In this document: one piece after another, positions 16,117 to 22,147 of the stretch
Position numbering within the stretch: the first letter of the stretch is position 1
How the letters are laid out: every line of letters begins with the position of its first letter
DNA from: CAZEAN01 sp964510225
GTDB taxonomy: Bacteria; Planctomycetota; Planctomycetia; Isosphaerales; Isosphaeraceae
Reading direction: 5' to 3'
NCBI GenBank assembly: GCA_964510225.1
Contig: CAZEAN010000093.1
Location: forward strand, 1-22,147
Length of the DNA stretch: 22,147 nt
Program-made: the position numbers and the translations under genes
The notes under the pieces: model-generated
Database searches by the model: none
Told to the model about the DNA's origin: nothing
The model's input: only the letters and a program-made list of their open reading frames with translations

Positions 16117-16407
16117 ATGGTGACAATTACTGTCCAATATGAAGGACAATTGCGGCGCGCTGCCGGCGTTGGATCCGAGACGATCGCAATTGCCACAGCC
16201 AACCAAATGGTCGATCTGATCCGCATCATCGCCAACAAACGGTCCGAGACATTGAAGCCGATGCTCCTGGATCCTCATGGGGAGCCTCGTCCCTCAATCT
16301 TGCTCTTTTTAGGTGACCGTCAAGTCCGGCTTGAAGACAGTGCGAAGGAACTCACCGAGGGTGTTGAGCTTACCCTCCTCGCGCCAATTTCGGGGGGATG
16401 GTGCTGA
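16117..16407 (+). CDS. MoaD/ThiS-type ubiquitin-like sulfur carrier with C-terminal GGWC
   Basis: The 96-residue beta-grasp protein has strand VTITVQYEGQLRRAAGV, the variant-family stretch GEPRPSILLFLGDRQV, and the end ELTLLAPISGG followed by Trp95-Cys96. MoaD and ThiS normally end exactly at Gly-Gly, which an E1-like enzyme adenylates and which then becomes a thiocarboxylate. Here two residues cover the diglycine (Gly93-Gly94), so a trimming step would be needed first. Pseudomonas QbsE (ending GGCF, trimmed by the JAMM protease QbsD) is a known parallel. No protease gene is visible in the window. AGAGGA precedes the ATG. The stop overlaps the E1-like start (TGATG), and the reading frame passes a G6 run. 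Confidence 0.87.
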   Translation: MVTITVQYEGQLRRAAGVGSETIAIATANQMVDLIRIIANKRSETLKPMLLDPHGEPRPSILLFLGDRQVRLEDSAKELTEGVELTLLAPISGGWC

Positions 16408-17171
16408 TGGCAACACCTAAGCCACTCTCCGAGGTCGAACGTCAAACCTACGAATGGCAGCTTTGGGTCGACGATTTTGGTGAGGCCGGCCAAGAAATCC
16501 TCAAAGGGTCCTCAATCCTCGTCTCCCGTTGTGGTGGACTCGGTAGTGTGGTTGCCTATGAACTCGCAGCGGCAGGTGTTGGTCGGCTCATTCTGGCGCA
16601 TGCTGGTAACGTCAAACCGAGTGATCTCAACCGACAACTGCTGATGACCCACGACTGGCTCGGCAAACCCCGGGTAGAATCGGCTCGACGGCGATTGCTC
16701 GAACTCAACCCTCGTCTCGAGATTCTAGCGGTCCCAGATAACATTAATGAAAACAACGCTTCTTCACTCGTCGGTGAGGCTGACCTTGTGGTTGATTGTG
16801 CCCCACTCTTCAGCGAACGCTTCGCGATGAACCGGGCTGCCTTTGAACAGCGTAAACCCCTTATCGAATGTGCGATGTACGATCTGGAAGCGCAGCTAAC
16901 CACACTGATTCCTGGTCGGACTGGTTGCCTTGCGTGTCTCTATCCCGAACAACCTCCGGACTGGAAGCGCGAGTTCCCCGTCTTCGGTGCAGTCTCAGGG
17001 ACGATCGGTTGCCTCGGTGCAATGGAGGCCATCAAAGTTCTCGCCAACTTCGGAGACCGTCTCGAAAACCAACTCCTCGCCTGCAATCTTCGAACCATGA
17101 CCTTCCGAAAGCGAAGACTCTTACCACTTCCCTCCTGCACCATCTGTGGTGATCTTCAACCAGCCTCCTGA
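16407..17171 (+). CDS. E1-like MoeB/ThiF/HesA family protein with altered active-site residues
   Basis: The product has 254 residues from ATG 16407 (TGATG overlap); ATG 16398 adds three residues but has no spacing from the G-run. The family activates the C-terminus of MoaD/ThiS-like partners with ATP. Aligning without gaps to E. coli MoeB from memory, Arg14 (YxRQ) is Trp (YEWQ), the first Gly of GxGGLG is Arg (RCGGLG), Lys86 is Arg (GKPRVESAR), and Asp130 (DCTDN) is Pro (DCAPL). Arg73 is kept (DLNRQ). Both zinc CxxC pairs are present (CLACLYP; CTICGD). The phrases AHAG, DLNRQLLMTHDWLGKPR and DCAPLFSERF recall a HesA-like branch linked to nitrogenase and molybdenum. Function is inferred only. 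Confidence 0.87.
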   Translation: MATPKPLSEVERQTYEWQLWVDDFGEAGQEILKGSSILVSRCGGLGSVVAYELAAAGVGRLILAHAGNVKPSDLNRQLLMTHDWLGKPRVESARRRLLELNPRLEILAVPDNINENNASSLVGEADLVVDCAPLFSERFAMNRAAFEQRKPLIECAMYDLEAQLTTLIPGRTGCLACLYPEQPPDWKREFPVFGAVSGTIGCLGAMEAIKVLANFGDRLENQLLACNLRTMTFRKRRLLPLPSCTICGDLQPAS

Positions 17172-17573
17172 TCGTTGCCATCAAGCAAGCGATAATCCGA
17201 TGGTGAGGCCATCAGCAACACCCTTATCATCGATTCATGTCGCCACCAAATCTTGATGCTTCTGTAGTCTCATCACCTCTTTCCCATTGCAACAATCGGA
17301 CGCTCGTTGTCTAATCGACTTGGACTGCGGTGTGACACAGCCAGCACTTCAACACCTCAATTCAAGACGGATCATCCGTCTCCTTGAGTCAATCAAGACA
17401 ATCCGTCTTCATCATTGGGCACTGAGAGCTATCGGCATTGGTCGGTCAAGCTCCAAGTTGCAGCCTGCTAGAGCTACACAAAAACAAGACCAAATCTCGC
17501 ATCAATTGATTCTCTGATTCATCAACCAATTCGAACCAACACAGCAACACGCACTTAATCCGAGGACAAGATC
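17172..17573. other. 402-base intergenic region before the surface protein
   Basis: No gene is supported; a 76-residue open frame here has no ribosome-binding site and no recognisable content. Just after the E1-like gene are weak nested hairpins (GTTGC/GCAAC at 17174-17219, with GATGG/CCATC inside). The clear structure is the inverted-repeat group at 17364-17409. The end carries GAGGAC before the ATG at 17574. Confidence 0.6.
17364..17409. promoter_or_regulatory. Overlapping inverted repeats, candidate operator
   Basis: AAGACGGAT (17364-17372) pairs perfectly with ATCCGTCTT (17401-17409). In addition GACGGAT-C-ATCCGTC (17366-17380) is itself a near-perfect palindrome, so the left arm has two possible partners. 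The half-site ATCCGTC therefore occurs three times, counting both strands, within 46 bases. This could be a dimeric regulator's site or a switchable RNA hairpin. Confidence 0.4.
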
Positions 17574-20500
17574 ATGGGCCGTCCGTCACGACCTCAAGGA
17601 CCCAATCGCAATGACCGTCGTCGGATCCACAGCGACAATCGCCCCCGATTCCAACCGGAACAGGTGTTGCTTGAAGAACGAGTGATGCCAGCCTCGATCT
17701 CGTTCGAGGCTGGCTTGCTGACCTTTACCGCAGCAGCCGCCGAAACGAACAACATCACCATCGAAACTCGCTCCGGCTCTCTTGCGATCCGAGAAGACGG
17801 TACAGATGTCTCGGTATCGATTTCTGGCGACGACATTAGCGCTAATCCTGAAAATCCTCGAGAGGCACTTATTGACGCCGCGCTCGTCAACGAAATCGAG
17901 ATCACCACGGGCAATGAGGAAGATGCAGGGACGGAGTCGGACGCGGTCACCTTCTTCGACGTCCCTGGGCTGGATAAATCGGTAACATTAAATGGAGGGA
18001 ATGGGACTGATCAACTCTTTATTGATGGGACCTCTGGAAACGACAACATTTCTTTGAGCCGATTACGGCGCCTCGATGGCCTAAAGGTAGTCGTGGTCGA
18101 ACACAGTGGGGCACCTTTCCAGTTTCAGTCTTTAGAAGTGATCACGATCGATCTTTCTGAAGATGGCACGGACACAGTGTTCGTTGATCGTCACATCTCC
18201 GGAATCGATCGGCCGTTGTCTCTCAATCTGATTGGTGGAGGCCAAGGATCAGACGACTTGCTGGTCGAGAATGATGGTGAGATCTCACAAGATATTCGAG
18301 TCACTCCTTCGAATCTTCAATTCGAGGATGTGATCGAAACGGACCACCTGTTCCTCGGCCGTTCTGACAATGTGGCGATCGACCAGCCAAAGGTCGCTGT
18401 CGAGGTCATCGAAGAGATCGAAGGGCAAGAGGCAACCAGCTTAGGTCCACAAGCCTTCAACACCTTACTCTTAGACACCGGTGCCACCGGATTGCTCTTC
18501 GCTGCTCCACCGACCGGAGAAATGATCCGACTCGGCTACGAGACCGAGGGAACCTATTTCGAACAAGGTGTTGCGGGATTCACCCAGATGGATGTCTCGA
18601 AGGAGTACCGGCTCGACTTCGCTGGTGTCTCTGGGATCCGCCAGACGCTCCGTGACCAACGGCTCCTCTCCAGTACCACACTCGAATTTAGCTTCTTCGG
18701 ACCTTGGGGGATTATTGGGATGCCCGCCATGGCCGGCAGAGTTACCGAGATCGACATGAGCGGCTGGTCTAATATTGAGGATGTTGCAGACCTGTCGATC
18801 AAGACCGAGTTTATGGACGAGCTTCCGGAAGACTCGGGGCGTTATCGTACGGTACCTTTAGAATTATTCGACTTCCCGGCCGATGGGCAGAACGGTGATG
18901 ATCCAATTCCCACTTTCGCTCCACTACCGTTTCTTCCAGTAACCCTCCGCGATGATGGCCACGTGCACAACGGCGAGTTCCTCCTCGATACCGGAGCCCA
19001 GCTCTCGATTATCTCCACTCAAGCGGCAATCGATATGGGGCTCGACAAGGACGGCAACGGTTCTCTGGAGGAAGAAGCACTCGACTACATCGAGGTCGGA
19101 GGGATCGGTGGTACAGCGACGATACCACTCCTTGCATTCGACCAGATCGCCATCCCAACCTTGGAAGGTGAAGAACTCATCTTCACCGAATTGGTCGCCG
19201 GAGTCCTCGACATCGAGGTAGAGGACGGTCCCGAAATCGGGGGAGTCTTCGGGATGGACTTCTTGACGAGCGGTTGGGCAAACAAGGTACTCCCACTCCT
19301 CCTCGGCGATACAGAGGCCGCTGAGAAAGATGGTTATTTCTCACACGTTTACTTCGACTTCCGAGATTATGAAAGTGGGCACGGTACGATGGTCCTCAAC
19401 GTCACTGAGGACCGCGATTTCGTCGGTGATCCTGCAACGAACACCCTAACGATTGCGCATCAGGGACTGGATCAAGTTGAGATCAACAGTGGTGATGGAA
19501 CCGACAGTTTCGTGGTCAGTCCTTCGACGAGTACCATCTTTGACCTCGACGGTGCCGATCCGACGGATGACTCGTTAGTTCTGTCTCCCTCGGATCTCCC
19601 CGCTGACATCGATGTTGTTAACGGGATCATCACTATCGATGGCTTCGAACCGATCCTGTTTGACAACATCGAGAGCTTCTCTGACAGCAATATTGATACG
19701 ACGCGGCCGACCGTCGCAATCAACGATGTTGCACCAAACCCTCGAGGGAAGTCGGTCCCCGAGATCGAGATCGTTTTCAGCGAAGAAGTAGGATGGCTGA
19801 CCCTCGACGACTTCACCCTGACGCGTGATGGTGTTGAAGTCCCGCTCGACTCAGCGAAGGTATACAGTCTAGACGATATCGTTTGGACATTAGGACGGCT
19901 CGAAACTCTGACCTCCGAACCAGGAGACTACATCCTCACCTTACGCGCTGATGGGTCGGGGATCGAAGACCTTGCCGGTAACCTCCTCAATACAGATGCG
20001 ACGGTCTCGTGGACCAAGTTTAACGCTCCCGATCCTTCAAAAATCGATGGAGGTGTGGTTCAGGTCGACTCGACGGGTCTTTGGGTAGGAGTCGAGCTGG
20101 ACTACGACTACCTCCAGCCCGTCGTCATCGCAACACCCTCATACGGGGCGAATGGCCAACCGTTGATCACCCGGATCCGACACGCCGAGGGTGCTCGATT
20201 TGAACTCATGGTAAGTCGCGCGGACCATTCAACCACACCAGTCGGACCAATCGAAGTCAACTATCTGGTTGTTGAAGCCGGTCTCTACGATGGATTCGAG
20301 GCGGGGACCGTTGTGGTCGACAACCCCGATCGTAAAGGAGATTGGGAAGGTATCTCAATTACCGGTGAGGTTGGCAATTACGACGCCCCGATCGTCGTAG
20401 GCCAAGTTCTGACCGCCAACAATACCGACCGACCTGTCACGTTCTGGGCTCGTGGAACAACACCGAACGATCCACCTTCGAGTGATGCGATCTTCGTCGG

Positions 20501-21401
20501 CACTCATGTCGGGGAACGGCCTCGAGGGAGTATGGTACCTGAAACGGTAGGCTATATCATCTTTGAATCGGGGCAACGATCCGTCGGGGACATCGAACTT
20601 GTTGCTGGTCTTGGTGATGATACAATTCAAGGTGTAGACGACAACCCACCCTACACATATGAGTTCACGGGGCTTGATGACGCCACTTTTGCCGTCGTCT
20701 CAATCGCCGGGATGGACGGCAATGATGGTGGCTGGACAGTACTCTGGGGTGACGATCCCGTCTCGAACAATGGCCTTCAACTCGCGATCGCAGAAGAGAA
20801 CTGGCGTGATGACGAACAACGCCACACCACAGAACAAGCCTCTTACATCGTGGTCGATGCAACCGGTAGTTTCCCAATCCTCTTAGGAGGTGGATTCGGG
20901 CTTATTGATCAGATCCGAGAGGGATTCAACCCAACTGCACTGAACTGGAGTCGGCTCTTCCACGGAATTGCGGACCTCGAAATCGCCGAGGAAGCGATAC
21001 CGGCGAAACCAACCAGGAGCGAATCGGTTGGCTCCTCTTCCACCATCACACTTCAAGAGGGAGAATCCGAGGATGAAACAACGATTCTCCCTGTGTCACC
21101 CTTCGTTTTCTTGCCGGTAGAAGCCCTTCCCAGGACTCCAGAACTTGGAGTACTCTCCGACGATCAAGTCGTCCGAACTCCAGCAACAATCGCTGAGTTC
21201 CTTGTCGTGAAGGCTCGACCTCAACAGTTGGACGATGCAACGAGTCTCGCCGTACCGGCACTTGAGAACTCCAACGCAGATGAAGTAACCGTTCTGACCA
21301 AGAGCCAACCCCCGATCACTGATCTCGTATCACTCTTAGCTTCAGAACAACTGGAATACTTCAACATCCAGAAGAGGATTCGATCCGGCCACCAGGCTTA
21401 G
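17574..21401 (+). CDS. Large surface protein with two aspartic-protease lobes, Ig-like and lectin-like repeats
   Basis: The 1275-residue product begins with an Arg/Asn/Pro-rich N-terminus and LLEERVMPAS (32-41), a motif seen at the start of many giant exported Planctomycetota proteins and perhaps an export or anchoring signal; there is no classical signal peptide. Residues 45-290 are beta-rich with Gly/Asp/Asn loops. Two pepsin/retropepsin-type lobes follow: LLDTGATG (Asp301) with later IIGMPAM, and LLDTGAQLS (Asp472) with later VFGMDFL (about 557-563). Each lobe has the catalytic DTGA and a partner Gly motif. A Ca-loop-like insertion lies at 491-501. An Ig-like domain (about 707-820) and three lectin-like units (about 835-1105) follow. 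The last 170 residues are unassigned. It is likely a surface or extracellular protease or adhesin. GAGGAC precedes the ATG. Confidence 0.88.
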   Translation: MGRPSRPQGPNRNDRRRIHSDNRPRFQPEQVLLEERVMPASISFEAGLLTFTAAAAETNNITIETRSGSLAIREDGTDVSVSISGDDISANPENPREALIDAALVNEIEITTGNEEDAGTESDAVTFFDVPGLDKSVTLNGGNGTDQLFIDGTSGNDNISLSRLRRLDGLKVVVVEHSGAPFQFQSLEVITIDLSEDGTDTVFVDRHISGIDRPLSLNLIGGGQGSDDLLVENDGEISQDIRVTPSNLQFEDVIETDHLFLGRSDNVAIDQPKVAVEVIEEIEGQEATSLGPQAFNTLLLDTGATGLLFAAPPTGEMIRLGYETEGTYFEQGVAGFTQMDVSKEYRLDFAGVSGIRQTLRDQRLLSSTTLEFSFFGPWGIIGMPAMAGRVTEIDMSGWSNIEDVADLSIKTEFMDELPEDSGRYRTVPLELFDFPADGQNGDDPIPTFAPLPFLPVTLRDDGHVHNGEFLLDTGAQLSIISTQAAIDMGLDKDGNGSLEEEALDYIEVGGIGGTATIPLLAFDQIAIPTLEGEELIFTELVAGVLDIEVEDGPEIGGVFGMDFLTSGWANKVLPLLLGDTEAAEKDGYFSHVYFDFRDYESGHGTMVLNVTEDRDFVGDPATNTLTIAHQGLDQVEINSGDGTDSFVVSPSTSTIFDLDGADPTDDSLVLSPSDLPADIDVVNGIITIDGFEPILFDNIESFSDSNIDTTRPTVAINDVAPNPRGKSVPEIEIVFSEEVGWLTLDDFTLTRDGVEVPLDSAKVYSLDDIVWTLGRLETLTSEPGDYILTLRADGSGIEDLAGNLLNTDATVSWTKFNAPDPSKIDGGVVQVDSTGLWVGVELDYDYLQPVVIATPSYGANGQPLITRIRHAEGARFELMVSRADHSTTPVGPIEVNYLVVEAGLYDGFEAGTVVVDNPDRKGDWEGISITGEVGNYDAPIVVGQVLTANNTDRPVTFWARGTTPNDPPSSDAIFVGTHVGERPRGSMVPETVGYIIFESGQRSVGDIELVAGLGDDTIQGVDDNPPYTYEFTGLDDATFAVVSIAGMDGNDGGWTVLWGDDPVSNNGLQLAIAEENWRDDEQRHTTEQASYIVVDATGSFPILLGGGFGLIDQIREGFNPTALNWSRLFHGIADLEIAEEAIPAKPTRSESVGSSSTITLQEGESEDETTILPVSPFVFLPVEALPRTPELGVLSDDQVVRTPATIAEFLVVKARPQQLDDATSLAVPALENSNADEVTVLTKSQPPITDLVSLLASEQLEYFNIQKRIRSGHQA

Positions 21402-21462
21402 GGGAACCGAATATTTCCCTGGGCATCACCGCTTCCGAACGATGATACTGAACAAAATCAGG

Positions 21463-21852
21463 TCAACCTGGTGGTGCTACTTGAATACAGCGCCACCAGA
21501 AGAAACCATCGAAAAACAGCAAGAAACTACCCTGCAGTACAACAGCAAGGCCAAACCCTTGAAGGATCGGCATTGAGCGAGTGAGTAGTACGATTCCTAC
21601 AACGTTGTATAGTACATCGAGTCCCGTATTGAGTTTCAAGAACCAGCACAACTCTTCAAGGGGTGGTGGATCGCCCAGTAACGCGGACCACCCAATCAAC
21701 CCGTCGATCAGTCCCCAGATTCCAGACATGAACCAGAACGCCTTCCAGAACTCTCTGGGGTTGTTGTAGAGACCAATCGTTGCAGTGCCAAGCGAGAGCA
21801 AGGCCCAGAACAAGAGCCCCACAACGAGTTGCTCATGAATAGGATCCGACAT
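21463..21852 (-). CDS. Small four-helix membrane protein
   Basis: The 129-residue product has four predicted helices at about 9-29 (LVVGLLFWALLSLGTATIGLY), 38-58 (FWFMSGIWGLIDGLIGWSALL), 77-93 and 96-118. The FW...MSGIWGLIDGLIGW stretch recalls small uncharacterised membrane families with a W-N/D-x-x-x-A/G pattern (DUF6992-like), but I cannot confirm that. No catalytic motif is seen. It converges on the surface protein gene with a 61-base gap. The start has only a weak ribosome-binding site. Codon use and hydrophobicity are consistent with a real gene; the function is unknown. Confidence 0.75.
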   Translation of the reverse strand: MSDPIHEQLVVGLLFWALLSLGTATIGLYNNPREFWKAFWFMSGIWGLIDGLIGWSALLGDPPPLEELCWFLKLNTGLDVLYNVVGIVLLTRSMPILQGFGLAVVLQGSFLLFFDGFFWWRCIQVAPPG

Positions 21853-22147
21853 GATCAGGCCCTGTCGCTATTTCGTTGGAATTGAACTTTCTGTTGCTGA
21901 TTCGAATAGGTAGTTGAGCGTAGGCGATCTCAACTCCGGAGGACAGTAGACTCTCCTGATTCCCGACGCTAGCCACCGATGATTTACTCGACCTACAGCC
22001 CAGTCCATTGTCCTCTCCTACCGAGCCTAACTTCGAGCTGTCGCTTGTTGGAGTACCTCGGCAATCCTCCTCGAGGCGCCCGGTGTGGAGGAATCTAGGA
22101 GACTCTACGAAGGTCCGAAGCGGGTACCTTCGGGCCTCCATCCACCC
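21853..22147. other. Terminal 295 bases without a convincing gene
   Basis: An open minus-strand frame (21833-22141) is Ser/Arg-rich, overlaps the membrane-protein gene and has no recognisable content, so it is not called. The only notable structure is the strong hairpin at 22111-22137. Confidence 0.5.
22111..22137. terminator. Strong 10-bp hairpin near the right edge
   Basis: AGGTCCGAAG pairs with CTTCGGGCCT around a 7-base loop (one G-T wobble). There is no T-run on either strand, so it may be a factor-dependent terminator or part of a structured RNA cut by the window edge. Confidence 0.3.

Noticed and set aside
17287..17517. 76-codon open frame before the surface protein
   Set aside because: No ribosome-binding site, no recognisable content, and it overlaps the inverted-repeat group.
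22020..22085. tRNA-Ser/Leu-like stretch on minus (GGAGGATTGCCGAGG)
   Set aside because: The start resembles an acceptor/D-arm, but there is no T-arm GGTTCGAATCC-type sequence and no matching acceptor strand.
21833..22141. 102-codon minus-strand frame at the right edge
   Set aside because: It overlaps the membrane-protein gene and has Ser/Arg-rich, non-family-like composition.
1..22147. CRISPR array, IS element, prophage or attachment site
   Set aside because: No regularly spaced repeats, transposase or integrase motifs, or terminal inverted repeats were seen.

Overview
The window looks like a piece of a Planctomycetota chromosome, probably a mid-50s % GC member of class Planctomycetia; I cannot place the genus. 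Four things point there: a PQQ-type propeller protein ending in a malectin-like domain, a Tat-exported Gfo/Idh/MocA dehydrogenase, a large surface protein with an Arg-rich N-terminus and an 'LEERVMPAS' motif, and several lineage-typical hypothetical proteins. I see no phage, IS element, CRISPR array, rRNA or tRNA. Both ends look like arbitrary cuts or contig edges; an in-frame TAG sits on the first three bases.

Left block (1-6666, all +) is a tightly packed probable operon. Its order is the C-terminal part of a propeller/malectin protein, a membrane-anchored hypothetical protein with a conserved-looking CSVPVF start, an FtsX/MacB-type permease, its LolD/MacB-type ATPase, a membrane-anchored protein with two ModA-type binding domains in tandem, and a ModB-type permease. 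The operon thus joins a mechanotransmission-type ABC module to an oxyanion-importer-type module that has no ATPase of its own beside it.

Middle block (6716-15285) is mixed housekeeping and envelope genes. On the minus strand are dapF (meso-DAP/lysine synthesis) and a small 4Fe-4S ferredoxin. On the plus strand are an exported protein with 23 Cys in 137 residues, an exported coiled-coil protein with an acidic tail, and the DNA-uptake channel ComEC. A TPR lipoprotein follows on minus and a Tat-exported Gfo/Idh/MocA oxidoreductase on plus.

Right block (15433-22147) starts with a compact three-gene unit: a short ModC-like ATPase, a MoaD/ThiS ubiquitin-like protein ending in Gly-Gly-Trp-Cys, and an overlapping E1-like (MoeB/ThiF/HesA) protein that lacks several canonical adenylation residues. 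I read this as a molybdenum/tungsten or sulfur-carrier system. Its ATPase may serve the ATPase-less permease 9 kb upstream. This is the best candidate in the window for an undescribed system. A 1275-residue surface protein follows, with two aspartic-protease DTGA lobes, a Ca-loop-like insertion, an Ig-like domain and three lectin-like repeats. A small four-helix membrane protein on minus comes last, then about 300 bp without a convincing gene. Several inverted repeats in the intergenic regions are listed as possible regulatory or termination elements.
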